From Eupeodes corollae (Eukaryota > Arthropoda > Insecta > Diptera > Syrphidae), in NCBI RefSeq assembly GCF_945859685.1, contig NC_079149.1:3569118-3633117 (forward strand): a stretch of 64,000 nucleotides of DNA, in the 5' to 3' direction. Below the pieces are notes generated by a model. That model was not told the DNA's origin. It did not search any database and worked only from the letters and a program-made list of their open reading frames with translations. Made by a program: the position numbers and the translations under genes. The first letter of the stretch is position 1; each line of letters begins with the position of its first letter. Positions 12,904 through 25,735 of the stretch are shown here, piece by piece.

Positions 12904-15900
12904 GGCTATCTATATAATTAAACGATCACAAGACTTATCAATAGATTTATCACGAACTTACGAAAATTACTCAACTGTTGGAGACTTAGAGAGAGTAATC
13001 TTATCAAAATAGAGAACCCAAAGAGAGTTCGTTTCGGTGCTAAGTTGTAATCACATGAGGAGATTAAGAATTTGAGAGGCATCTAGAGAACTAGAATTAA
13101 TACACGTAAGTTTCGGAACTTAATCATTTTTTTGACACTGGGTGCTCGTGGCGGCAAATGTAGACGTCTTTGATAGGTTAAACAACATAGTAATTAATTA
13201 GTTCTGAACTTGCCCCTTCGTCCCTCGAATGTAGTAATCATGATAGAGGTTTTTTATTTTGCGGTCTACATTTAGTAGATAATATGAACGCACGACATAT
13301 GAAATCACCGATCAAGTGAAACTTATTATTGAGATATTTTAAAGGTCAATGATTGAAACTGACAGTTTGAATAATAATAATATAATTTACACAATCATTT
13401 CATATGATGAATAGTCGTATTTGGATTGTTATTCATGTGACATATTGATGGGCATTTATTTTATAGGACGAAGGCTGTATTATGACGCGTTTTTCATGAA
13501 CACTTTTATTTCTCAGCATTCTCAGTATGAGTGTCACTTTCGATTTTATACTTTTTTGGGATTTTTATTATAATGAAATAATTTGCTGAGAAATTCTTTA
13601 AAGGTTGTAAAAGAGTTGTGATGCAATTTGTATAAATTAAATTTATTATATTGGCCAGCCAAGCCTCTAAAGTGCTCGTGCGGGCTGAATTCTTTTATGC
13701 AGGACCAATGCCCGATACAAGATATAAATTATATTTTTTTCTTATGACTATTCTGATAATAATTAAGACTGATTTAATTGATTTCAAAACATATATCAAT
13801 TAACAACAGATATCTGATTTGATTTAACCGATTTTGATAATACCGACACATGTTTGTTTATGACTTCTTTAAAGTTTTAAGTGAGTGATTTAGCAAATAC
13901 TTAATATTTTTCATTACTACAATTTTGTTGAACACAAATTTTGGTAATAATGTGTTGAAGCCATAAATATATGTTAAAGTATTTTTCAGCTGATAAAATT
14001 TGTAATCTGAATAATAATGGTTCTAATTTTGTTTATTTTTTTTTAAAGATTCGAGGCGCCTTCTTCCATTTAAATATTTTCGAAATTCAATCTATTAGAC
14101 TTTCAGTAGTTAAAAATGTGTGCACAATCTTACAAGTACTTGTCAAATTTTCCAAAGTTTATCATTCTGCTGACAAAAATGTAAAAACTCAAACCTTAAA
14201 TTACGTAACTCGAGTTAAAATTCAGCTTCTATACTAAACTCTGTCTAAAACTATTTCTGGAAAATTTAAACTGATTACTGAAGGCCGTAGCTAAATGGAG
14301 GAATTTTGGAGCTGCTCCTCAGAAAATTTGTGTTAACAGATAAAAAAGATATTTCGAATACACAAACTAACTTATAATATAATCTACTAACTACTAATTA
14401 TTTATTTTAGCAAAAACAGTCTGAAAACCATCACTTCTTTAAATTTTCTAGGTTCACAATTGAGTTATAAAACCAAGGACATTTTCATTTATGAAAAGGT
14501 TCAGTCATAAAATGAATTGTAACAGGTAAACCATTTTGACGTTTCAAAAGTATGAAGGTGGAATTCGACATCTGTCAAACTAAGTTGTTAAACCAATTTT
14601 TTTTTAGTTGAAAGTCTAAAATTTACTAAAATGGATCGCATACCTATCGCACAACGCATACAAATTGTCAAAACCTGCTACGAAAATGGTAATTCTGCCA
14701 CAGCCACATAATGTGCTTTAAGAGGAAATTATGGTTTACATAAATATGGTTTACATATTACAACACCACGTTCTTTAGTAAAAATTTAGCTCAGATTTAT
14801 GCTGATATTTAGAAAAGAAAACGTTAAGCATTTTCACACCCCTATTGCGAGTGTCAATACTTGGTAAATATCAAAGCTTAACTTTCAACAAGCTAATTAA
14901 CGTAACGTAAAGATGAGATTAGACAAGAAATATGACACATGTTATTTATTATTAATTTATCAATATAAATGATTTTTTGAAAAGCCAAATTTCAATAGTT
15001 GTCAACTTTCAATTTATTGATAGTTGATGCTTGCAATAGTAAGTCTAAATTTTTATTTTTCAACTAATCGATTCTTAAAATTTCTTATATAACAAGGTTT
15101 GACTCTTTTTGAAAAAGAGTTAGAGATAACTTATTTTCAAACAAGTTTAAATAAAAATTTTCCAAGAAAAATTTTGTTTTCAAAAAACTACCAAGTATTT
15201 AGAACAATCTAGTAATAAATTTTCCTAAGGAAAAAGACCCTTAAAAAAGTCGTTAAATTGTGTCTAAAATTATTGATCCCACAAAATTATTTCACACCAT
15301 TTGACAATACTCTAAATCAAGAGTAAAACTGGTTACTCTTTTAAAATGTTAATAAAATTTAAGCTGACAAAGATATAACACTTGCGTTTTTTAAATCGTT
15401 TTTTAACAGTTAAAATAATTTAATACCAGTTTGTTGGCTAAGAGAGACAATTTTTATGGCGTAATTACTAAGTTAAATATTTATTTAATCCTTTGTTCTA
15501 TAGCATTGGTTCCATTGAAAATTTTAACAAAATAAAACAAACAAAAGCTTAAAACTACATCATTCATTTTTTTGAAAAATATAATCCAGACATAAAAACA
15601 CAGAAAACCCCGCTTCGTTCAGAATATATATATGTATGTGCTTAACAAACGACCTTGATCTATAATTCAATTCAAATAAATGAATTTTTGTTTCGCGGCT
15701 TCTATAAACAATTTAATCAATCAATTAATAATATTAAACACTTAGCAGGTTTAACCAAAAAAAAACTTAAACGCGCGACGGACGGATGTGGTTTGGGGTT
15801 TATGATTTCAAGTCTTTTTTTGATCGATCGATCGAAAGATTGATAAACAAACCAAAAGTCTTTTGTTTATTTATTATCTCTATAAAATTATGAATTTTAC

Positions 15901-16829
15901 AGAAGCAATATAATGTAATTTTTATTTTTCCCTAGATTATTCAGAAGACACACAGTTCTGAGTATGAAGAACAATGAAATAATTGTTTATCGTTAAAACA
16001 ATTTTTACATAATTGAAATATATACAATATTTACGTCAGAAGCTTATTGAACTTTTGAAATGTTAAAGTCTAAATGTCTACACACTTGTCATGACTCATG
16101 AATTATAATCTGAAACAACAAAAACGAAAAAACGCTCACTCATATAGTAGACTTTCGATGATATTCATCATTTAATCGCAAGAATAAAGTTTGATCGATA
16201 GATGATTGCTTTGGAAAATCACCATTTCCATACAAAATTTTGACTTCAATGGCTTCATTAAACCCTAAACAAAATATTACATGCAAAAGTTGATTGTTGT
16301 TTAACTAAACAATATTTGAATAATTCAATAAAAGATTATTTATTCATACAAACTTTGCGGAAAATATAAACTTAGAAAACATTGCAAAATAATATTGATG
16401 GAAATGTCATATTCTATGTTTTGACATTTTGTAAATAAGTATGAATGTGAAGTAGGGTTAAAACTGTCAAATACATAAATAAAAGGCCATACAATTGTAC
16501 TCATAAGCGACTAACGAAATTGGGTGTTTTTGAAAGACCTTAAGAATTTTAAACAAGGCAGGAATATTGTTGAAATGAATTTTCGCTTTATAGAATATGG
16601 TCAATATGTCACTTAACAACAATTAATCTCCATCATAGTGAACCTTTCTCCGGAAATCGTACACAATGACGCGTAGGCGTAGAAGAGACCCTATGCCCCT
16701 TAAGGGGTTCCCAACGGACTAAACAGGTCTGAGGACCCAAGCAAGAAGTAAGTATTGTTAATCTTTTTGAAAAACTTGTGTGTGATAAGTTTTCATTTTT
16801 GCTTAATTAAGTAATATCGCATTTCTAGC
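12904..16829. other. Intron DNA, no gene except a transposase scrap
   Basis: The DNA is AT-rich. The short open frames at 13971-14237 and 15655-15843 have no recognisable motifs and base composition like their surroundings. The only recognisable coding trace is the mariner-type N-terminus at 14631. Confidence 0.4.
14560..14760 (+). pseudogene. Mariner-type transposase, N-terminal scrap
   Basis: An ATG at 14631 opens MDRIPIAQRIQIVKTCYENG, followed by NSATAT and a stop; the frame can be followed a little further as CALRGNYGLH. This is the helix-turn-helix start of a large insect family of mariner-superfamily transposases, in which the next region normally continues the DNA-binding domain. Everything beyond about 35 codons is lost, and no terminal repeat is visible nearby. 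Confidence 0.55.
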
Positions 16830-17545
16830 ATAGCTTTGTATCGGGCAGGTCGACAACTACTAACATTTCTATTTTCATAAACTACATCCTCAATAAAATT
16901 GAGGCAGGGTATCAGGTTGACGCCGTCTATACTGACTTTTCAAAGGCTTTTGAAGAATTGGTTTGCTGTCAAATATTTTGCAATGGTTAAAATCTTATCT
17001 TATAGGACGCATTCAATTGGTTTCCATTGGTAATGTTCTCTCTAATCCTGTACATGTGTCATCAGGAGTCCCTCAAGGTAGTCACCTGGGACCCTTTCTT
17101 TTTCTTATTTTTATTCATGCCAGATATTTTTCATAATTCTCTAAGACTTTTATTTGCTGACGATCTTAATTTTTTGTATGCATAAAACATACTGATGATT
17201 GCCTCTGCTTGCAAGATGACCTTAACATGCTTATTGAATGGTGCAAGAAAAATCAATAATCTTTAAACGTTTCAAAATGTCAATGTTTTTCATTCTATCG
17301 TTCTTACTATCCTACTTTCTTCGAATATAAAATTGGCAGTAGTGTTCTTGAAAAAGTCAATTAAAAGAAAGATCTTGGTGTTGTTTTTGATCTCAAACTC
17401 AATTTTATCAAACATGTTAAATAAATTTCTGCCAAAGCTAACTCCAGGCTTGGAAATTCGCCAGACTTTTCAGACCCTTATACTATTAAATCTCTTTTTT
17501 GTGCATACATAAGATCTATTTTAGAACAAATTTCCACGACTTAGA
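16830..17545 (+). pseudogene. Jockey-type LINE reverse transcriptase fragment
   Basis: Several frames together show the order of a jockey-clade reverse transcriptase: YRAGRSTTTNISIF, then VDAVYTDFSKAF (motif A with its catalytic Asp), then a block like SGVPQGSHLGP encoded at about 17065-17095, then LLFADDLNFLYA (motif C, FADD form), then a degraded thumb ending FCAYIRSILEQ. Stops and frameshifts are frequent, so it is inactive. It begins inside the fingers domain and stops abruptly at the mariner scrap at about 17553, which suggests a nested or deleted junction. Confidence 0.65.
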
Positions 17546-17552
17546 AGAGTTG

Positions 17553-17674
17553 TTTTGAAATAAAACGATTCATGATGAATCGTCAAACTTTACCAAATAG
17601 AAATGTCCACACAGTTTGACTTTCTCAACTGTCAAACCATAGACAACAACAACTTCTCATGTAGATAAAAAAAA
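17553..17674 (-). mobile_element. Mariner-like element, 5' terminal scrap
   Basis: On the minus strand the segment starts TAGGGTGTTTTTTTTTTATC. It continues through a short leader with GTGGACATTTCTATTTGGTA and ends at a likely transposase start, TTCATCATGAATCGT. The same leader, in the same order, occurs at 44339-44520 on the plus strand, which shows it is a dispersed element. The transposase body is missing. Confidence 0.55.
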
Positions 17675-19556
17675 AACACCCTATAATCTTATATTTCTCA
17701 ATGAATCAATATTTGTACACATTATTTATACTTTTTTGTTTTCATTTATTTGAAAAGTCACGTCTTGAAGTATCCAGGGTTTTTTTTTGTTCAATGTTCC
17801 ACAGACAACATTGTGTACTCGCACAATGTTATTTTTGTTTTGCAAATATTTTCAATATCAAGATCAATAGCAAAATATACTAAGTAAAATATTTTGAAAT
17901 ATTTTCGCTATGATTCAAAAACACATTCGTACATTTGTAGGAAGTGGCCGGCATTTTTATATAGCAATGACGAAAAACTTAAATCTGTCTTTTAAAAAAT
18001 GTTCAAATAAAACTGAGACTTGATGTTAGTTCTAAAAACAAAAACAAAGTCAAAATATTTCATGTGTTGTATTTACGTTGTCCCTGGGAATTTATTGAAT
18101 TAGATTCTCAAATACCCGGGGGCTGTGACTTCAAAACCGAAAAAAGCCAATTTAGATTTGTTTCTCTTTTGTTGCTGTCAAAAGAGCAAATATGTCAAAG
18201 CGGCAGCCGGCTTCAATGAATGATTTTGCCTGCAGGTCATTTGACTCGCGAAAAAGAAGAAAAATTATTGTTTATGCAATCACATTCGCAAATCATCACG
18301 TGAATTAAATTTATAGCAATTGATGATGTATGTTGCGTTTGTGTGAATTTGTTTGTATTTTTGATATACAAAGTATTTAGAATTCTTTTAACTTAAAATG
18401 AAGACGTGACAAAGCAACAGTCAGTACGAAAGTAATTGAAGAACTAAATAAGAACAACGTTCGAATCACTATAATTCATTGTCAATTGATGTGCATGTGA
18501 TTATAGTTAAAATATTATGTGTTGTGGCTTGTGACTTGTGCCACAGAGCACTTCATATAAAAGTCAATTCGTTTGTGATATGTTTTTGAATTTATTTTTA
18601 TTTTCTTGTAGCTAAGCATTGATTTTGATGAGACAAATATTGAAGAAGAAGATTCTGGAAATAGATTCTTAATTGTCTTATACATGTATACAATAGTAGT
18701 TGATGTTTATATTTTTAGGTTTTTAGAATTTAATTGTTTCGAATGAGTATTTAATTGTTTCCTATTTTTGCTTCCTCAAAACTTTGACTGGATTCTTATT
18801 AATTTCACATTTCCTGTCAAGTCAAGTTGAAGGATGTTTTGCGTATTGTTTTCTTATTAGAACTGATTTTGACTACTTCAATAAAATTAACACATTTATT
18901 GTTTCACTTATTTTTGTATAGATTTTTGCTTTGTTAATTTAGCCATAATGCTGTGTTTTGAAATATGCACTTTTTTAAATAACATCTGATCAGAGACCTT
19001 TATGTTAGCTTTTAACCCGTGATCCAAATAATTCTTCTTTTTTTGAACATTATGCATTTCAAAAACTCGATCTCATAGTTATTTAAACGTCAGCTTCGTT
19101 TTAAAATCATCTAATAAAATTTACAAAGTTTTTGGATATTCTACAAAATTTTTTAAAGAAATTAGGTGGCGAAAATCCTGTTAGAAACCATTAAGAAGTT
19201 TAGGTAGGATAGAACTAGATTTTCTTAATTTTGTGTAGTTTTTCAGTTAAAAGGGATTTGTTTTTTAGAATTTTGCTGACCATCGATTTACGAAAAATTC
19301 ACGACGGTTAATTGCATACTCAATTTTTCAGTTTGGTCTCTTTTTGACAGTTTTTGAGAAATGGTAAAATACAAACTTGACTCTGAAGTTAGCATTGCGA
19401 AAAGAAAAAGAATTTTAAAAAAATAAGTGCAACAATTTGTTTTCTAAAACGACAAATCTAGGCCAGTTAATCAATTAATTAATTAATTAGTTTCATAAAA
19501 TTTTAAAGCTAACTTGACGGACGTTTATTTTTAGACATTTACATACATACTATATT
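17675..19556. other. Intron DNA, nothing recognised
   Basis: AT-rich sequence without a convincing reading frame, RNA gene or repeat end. The open frame at 17701-17883 is short and low in complexity. Confidence 0.4.
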
Positions 19557-20140
19557 CTGGATGGGATGCAACCAACACTGATAACTTTCCATATTGCTTA
19601 AAACTTTATAGAAATATTTATAACAATATATTGAAGTCAATATTTTTCTTGTTCTCCAAATACTTGAGTCGTAAACATGTGTTTTTATTTTTTGTTATTA
19701 TTTAGGTTTTCGTGTTTTCTTAAAAAGTTTTCAATTAAATTTGTCTAAGAAAATATCTAAGAATTACCAACAATATTTTGTGTATGATGAAATAGTTTAA
19801 TTTCAAAATCTATTTTTGCCAACGACATTTTCAGTCCAAGACAAATTTTTACCAATTTTTAACAAATTTTAGTAGAATTTCTTTAAAGTTCTTGTTTCTA
19901 ATATTAACAAATAGAATTGCATTTTTCTATAGCACAGAATGAGAGTCTTTTTTGCGTTTTCTATATAACGATATATCGACTGAAAGTCGATATTTCCACT
20001 GATTCTTGACATATGAATAACAAAAAAAGCTTCTCGAACGAACGTACGAAATGCCAATACGTCAAGAAATGCCAATACATATTTTCAGTTCAACAAATCG
20101 GACCGATTACAATAACTTACTATTGGAATTAAATAATAAT
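19557..20140 (+). repeat. Unclassified interspersed repeat, copy C
   Basis: The copy starts GGATGGGATGCAACCAACAC and ends AATCGGACCGATTACAATAA plus a short tail. The start phrase also occurs at 25734 (minus strand) and, diverged, at 45567. The end phrase recurs at 24541 (minus), 43115 and 48050. Between them are degenerate subunits of the type TTACCAACAATATTTTG, AATTTCAAAATCTATTTTTG. It has no coding capacity and no terminal inverted repeat that I can see. This copy is much shorter than the others, apparently through internal deletion. Confidence 0.55.
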
Positions 20141-20440
20141 TCCTCCAAGAAGTTTATTAAATAAAGTATTTTATTTTAAAGCTTTTTGATGGCCTTACTT
20201 TGAATCTAATTTTGAAGTTTATCTATCAAGTCAGGTTCTTGAGATATAAAATCTCAAAATTCAAACGAAAAACCTTAGTTTTTGAGGCTACGTAGATGTT
20301 GAAGTAAATTCGTTATAATTTTCCTAACTTATAATCTTCATCTTCAATATTTCGTTACCAATTTTGTATTATCTTTTTTAGTCTTTGAGAAATATTTCAT
20401 AACCTGCTTGTCTTCACTTGCCTTACATAAACCCATAAAC

Positions 20441-20696
20441 CTCTTTCACACGAGACGGGTTGTCCGTACGGTTAACATCCGTACGATTTTTTTCCGTACG
20501 GACTTTTTTTTGCACACATAACGTATTTTTCATCGTCTACGTTTAATAAAATATAATGTTTTAAATCGTCCGTACGGAAAAAACCCTTGTCTGGAACGCT
20601 TTAGTTAACTTAATTAGTTTACTATTAATGGCTCAAGGATAAAACCAGTTCGGTTTTTTTCCGTACGGAGAAAATCGTCATGTGTGAAAGAGCTCT
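20441..20696. mobile_element. Short MITE with CCGTACGG-rich terminal repeats
   Basis: The left end reads CTCTTTCACACGAGACGGG, and the right end, complemented, reads GCTCTTTCACACATGACG, so the termini are inverted over about 17 bases with few mismatches. The palindrome CCGTACGG occurs several times just inside both ends. At 256 bases with no open frame it fits a miniature inverted-repeat transposable element. The parent superfamily is not certain; PIF/Harbinger-like or hAT-like elements are possible. Confidence 0.6.
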
Positions 20697-20805
20697 TAGG
20701 CTCGTTTCACTCTACACGGTTTTGACCGCGCGGCAAAAAAGAGACGGCATAGACCGGATTAATTATACGGTTTTAACCGTACGGTAAATTTTGGGTGTTT
20801 TGTAT
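20697..20805. mobile_element. Second, related MITE fragment
   Basis: Directly after the MITE comes GGCTCGTTTCACTCTACACGG, a diverged copy of the same terminus, followed by GACCGCGCGGC and ACCGTACGGT. This may be one half of a second element of the same family inserted beside the first. The opposite end is not clear. Confidence 0.4.
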
Positions 20806-23464
20806 ACTAGAGAGAAAAACTTAATTTTTTTAAAGCGGTGAAAATGCCAAACTAAAGGTTCTGGCACGACAAACTTAATAAATTATTAACTTTCTTGAAT
20901 AACTTTTCCCTTGGAAAATAATAACAAGAGCAATAACCCCAGAACTTCAATTATCTCAGAAATTATATTACGAAAAAAACAATCTTGTTTGCTCCCAAAT
21001 TAGAAAACAAAATAATTATTGTGTCTCGAATTTATTAACATCTTCTATTTATTTAAAAATTATCTCATATTTGGAATTTTTGGAATCCAAAATATTGACA
21101 TTTTTGTCAAACAAAAACATATAATATTGAAATGACCTTGAACTAAATACAAAAATGTCTTTCTAATAAAAATGTTCAACAAAAACAGAAAAAAGTTAAT
21201 AAATGATAAACACATTTTTGTTAACTACGATAAGAAAATAAAAACATTAAATCAAATCATCATCTTTAATCTTAGAAAAGTACACTTGGGCGTATGTGGA
21301 ACATTTTATTTGAATAATGTCTCTAATCTTATTTCCAAGTGCAAAATTGTTGAAAAATGTACTTAAGATTTAATAAACAATTAAAGTACAATTTAAATGA
21401 AATAAATTTTCCTCCCCAGTGTCTACTCTTAGTAATTTAGGTAAATATTTATTTTTTGATTTAATGAAAAGTAAATAATGTAGTAAATTTTTGTGGTGGT
21501 AAAACTGAAGTGAATTCTTGTTTTTTGTGTTTTTCGTCACAAAGCCATTCATGTAGATTTATCCGGTTTGTTTTGGTTCAAACTCCTCCAGAGTGACTAA
21601 TATGAATTTCAGTCTTATAGAAGAAAAGTCAAGTGCAGCGATATTATGAAAGAACACTGACATTTTGTTTTATTTGTTCTTTTGGAGTGGAAAGACACGC
21701 AAAGCTTAAATGATCTAGAACTCAAGATAAGTGCCGCCTGCCCTTATACGATACAGGATTACAAATTTAATTGCACTTGAATAAATTCTCTCGATGTAAT
21801 CGGTTTTATGATAATAAAATATGTACACTATTCTAAAAAACAACTGTATTACATTAAATAAAAATAAAAAGAAAAGTCTTAAACAATTGAATAACAGGTT
21901 TATTACCTAACAGACATTCTTAAGTTGCAAAATTATATACAAACCCTAGGTAAGCCCTTTTTTCTCTTGACTTTTTCTTTGGCTCTTAAATGAGTAGGTC
22001 TGTAATTTTGTAAGTAGAAACCTATCAGCCTACAGACCGGGTTGTTTACATAACTTGATATGCATAATACGAGTATGTAGGTATGTAGATTGTACCTATG
22101 TATCTATAAATATAATGAGTATTAACACTTTGTTGCGATATTTGTAACGGATGTCTTATTACGTGACTTTGACAAATAATGCAAAAAAAAGTGCACAAAA
22201 ATTCTATTAAAACTTTTTTATATTTTTGTTCAAGGTTAAATTTTTGTTGTGCTTTTATGGCTGAATAAAAATGATGTAAACAATATGCCCATAAATAGAA
22301 GGTTTGTGTTTACAAACTAAGGTAGGTTATAAAATATGCAATTTTAAAAAATGTGTTTTGATAAATTGTTAATTTAGTCAAGATATTTAATATAGTAATT
22401 AAAAGGGTTAAGATAAAGATACAATTTGTATGCATGGGCAAAGAAAATTAATTAGGAATTAAAAATGTAGATTACCTAACCAATGATGTCGATGACTTAT
22501 TAGAGGTTTTGATTTATCATTTAGTGTGAAAGTCTTGATTAGGTTAAACAAATGTTCGAGTTTGAAATGTTTTCAAACTGTCAATTATAGTCAATGTGAG
22601 TACCGAATACTTATGTGTGTCATTCTACGTTTGTAAATATTTATTAAATCTGCAATTGTAGAAATTTTACTTTAAACCAAGATTTGTTTTTGGAATATAA
22701 TTTAAGACGTAATTCAGAGTAATTATTTTTGACTTCTTGTAATTTTTTTATTACATACTGATATTTTCAACAAATAAGTTCGACCAATAATTAAAAAGAA
22801 TAGAGAATAAACATTTTCAATAACTTCCTAATATCTGAAACTAATATTAAGTTCTTAAAGAATTTTCAAAAATATGTTTCGATTTCTAAAAAATTGATAA
22901 GTTTGTTGATATAAGAAAACATTGTTTTCGATTCTTATTAATTTTTACTAAAAGTAATAGTTTAAGTAAAAATAATTTTTTAATCAGGAAAATAAATTAA
23001 AATAAATACATTTAAAGTAAAGTAAAATTTTAGCGGATATTTAAAGTTATCATTTTAGGAACTTCGAAAAGAACACACAAAATAAATCGAAGTTGAAATT
23101 GTTTTTCGTCGAGATTTCAGTATACACCAATGTAGTGGTGTATTTTAGGTATGATTTTATTTTTTATTAAGGTCATTTCAGTTTTATTTTTTACTTTACC
23201 GAAAGTTTAACAAAAATACTTTGTATTACATAAAATAAATTTAAAGTGAATGTCTTTATTCGTTCGCAAGATGTTGCAGTCGAAACTTAATTTGTACTAA
23301 TTTTATTTAGTAGATTTTTAGGTTTTTAATTTTGTAGAGAACTGTCAATTTAATATTTTTTGAAATTTGTTTTAAATGTCAAAAACATGATTTTTCAATG
23401 CACTTTTGTTCGTATTTGATTCAACGTGACATATATTTTATTAAGTTGGGCCTTCAATTTTTTT
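20806..23464. other. Intron DNA, nothing recognised
   Basis: AT-rich sequence. The open frames at 21172-21366 and 21370-21552 have no motif. A phrase ACACTTGGGCGTATGTG at about 21283 reappears inverted at about 41620, which hints at an unclassified dispersed element. Confidence 0.35.
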
Positions 23465-23690
23465 TACTGACCAACGCGAAAGTAAAGAGCCTGGTTTAGA
23501 ATTTCTGCAGTAGATAGTGCTGATGTAGTCGAAAGTGTTCTTTCTATTAAGTCAAAAGCTGTTGGGCTCGATGATATACATATGTACATCCTACCTTTTG
23601 GTGTATGATATTGCCAGTTTTGTTGCCATATATCAATTTTGCTTTAAATAATATTTTGAGCTGGTTCTTAATATATAGCAGACAAAAAAT
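23465..23690 (+). pseudogene. Jockey-type LINE fragment, N-terminal part of the reverse transcriptase
   Basis: The frame reads VDSADVVESVLSIKSKAVGL, then DDIH, and after a frameshift a trace like INFALNNILSW. This is the S-x-G-x-D-x-I region at the start of jockey-clade reverse transcriptases, normally about 100 residues before motif A. Only this short block survives. It covers a different part of the protein from the fragments at 16830 and 48235, so it is an independent insertion or relic. Confidence 0.5.
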
Positions 23691-24519
23691 GTAAATCTTT
23701 TGTAAAAACCATGGATTTGTATTCTAGGGACTTTGAAACGTTAAGAAATGTGAACATTTTCTGATCGATTTCAAACACTTTCTCGTCGATTCCAATACGA
23801 ATATGAAGTTAATAAATTTTGTCTGAGTATTTTTTGAAGAATAAAATCTCCAACTATATTAAGACAAAAAATCTGAGCATATTTTTTTATTTGTGCGCTG
23901 TTTTCTAGTGAAACAAAATAAAATGCTTCTCCTTTAAAAATTAAATGTCGCACAATGTCAAACAACCTCTTTTCAAGCTCTTATCAGTTTATTTCAATAA
24001 TTTTCTAAATATTTGCTTCTGGAACGTCTAAACAGTAATAATTCATTTAATAAAAATCAAACAAACTTAAATGTAGGGAATTCAAAATGTGAGAAACTCA
24101 GAAGTAATTTATATGGAAATTTAGAAAGTTACTAAAAGTTTAATTAGCAGTATTTTTACTTTAGTTAAATCTTAAAGGATAGAAAGATGATAATATCGTT
24201 TAAAATTAGCAAAATCACTACAGCACTAAAACTGCTTTAAACTATAGAAACTTATACACAATGCTACTAATGTTTATTTTTAAATAATAAAGTATCAATT
24301 GACTTGAAGTAAGACCTTGTAGGTCTATTGTTTGGAAAAGATAAAAGTCTAAGATTAATTATTTTGGATCAAGAAAAACTAAAGAAAAATATCCGACAAT
24401 TTTGGTGGAGAACGTCATTCATACGTTCTTAACACACCTTTAAAAGTCTTCTTTTTTGGACCGGAGCAAACAAATTTGGGGGTGAAAGGGGGAGTTTATT
24501 ATTTATTGTCAAATTACTG

Positions 24520-25735
24520 ATAAATTCTATTTTTAACTTTACATAGGAAGTTATTGTAATGGGTCCGATTTGTCAAATTGAAAACTTTGACATTTCTCGA
24601 CGTTTCAAGGTAGCTAGAGTCGAAATAAAAGATTTTTAGAAAGATGTCTGAGCGTGCGTGTGTACGTACGTTCGTGACGTTTTTTTCGTCGTTCATAGCT
24701 CACGAAACAGTAGAGATATTGACTTCAAATAAATTTTGTGATACAGATAATAATGTAGAAAGATGCAGAAAAGGCTCTAAAGAAAATTGAGTGGGTGGTT
24801 TTTTACCATAGCAGGTAAGGTGCAAATTTTGGTTAACCCTTAATATCCCACGAACCAATGACGCTAATGACTTAAATTATATTTTATATTATATATTGCA
24901 ACGTGGTACCAAACCAGTATATTTTTGGAAAAAATCAAATAAACCGTTTTTTTATAAACCGAAAAAAAAACTGAAAAAAAAATTTGTCACCTCGAAAATT
25001 TTACGAATAAAACTGGTTTTATCTCCAAAAAACCATTTCGTGCAACGAAAATTAACGTTTTAAGCCTCTGGTAAAAATTTGAGTAAAATCAAATTGACAG
25101 TTTTTTTTATAAATAAAAAAAACCTAAACAAAAAACATTACTCAACGTTGGTAAAAAATTGAATTTCGACTCAAATATCTTTTCAAATACTTGAGATTAT
25201 TTTTGTGAACACTCGGTAAAATTCTGAGAAAAATTTATTTAACATAAAATAAAATTTATTTGGTAAAAATTTACTACGATTCAAAAATTGAAAAAAAAAA
25301 TATTGTCTTTAAACTCTTTTTATTTCACAGAAAATATTGTGTCCGATATTCAGTAGTTTTTTTTTTATAAAAATCCAACAGTCCATTATTTTATAAAAAA
25401 TTAAAATCTATACAAAATAGTATGCAAATTTGGTAAAAACTGATGTTCGGTTCTTGATATCTCTCAAATAATATCATTCATCCAATTTGTAAAAATTTAA
25501 AAAAATGCTAATAAAATTGGTAAACAAATTTTATCGACTAAAAATCTTTTTAACAAAACTAGATTTTTAAACTAAACTATTTGTTTATATGAAAAATATT
25601 GTTGGTAATTTTAAAACTTTCAAGAATAATTCAATTGACAACTTTTTAACCCAATACGAAAACATACAAACTTTTAAGGAAGACAAATCGACAGAAGGGA
25701 TCTGAAGTTATCAGTGTGGGTTGCATCCCAGCTTC
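24520..25735 (-). repeat. Unclassified interspersed repeat, copy A
   Basis: On the minus strand the copy starts GCTGGGATGCAACCCACACT at 25734. It runs through repeated subunits with phrases such as TTACCAACAATATTTTTC. It then reaches ACTGGTTTGGTACCACGTTG, then ACCCACTCAATTTTCTTTAG, and ends AATCGGACCCATTACAATAA. The order agrees with copies B (42060) and D (45567). A 60-codon open frame at 24696-24514 lies in its last part and is similar to one in copy B. Confidence 0.6.
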
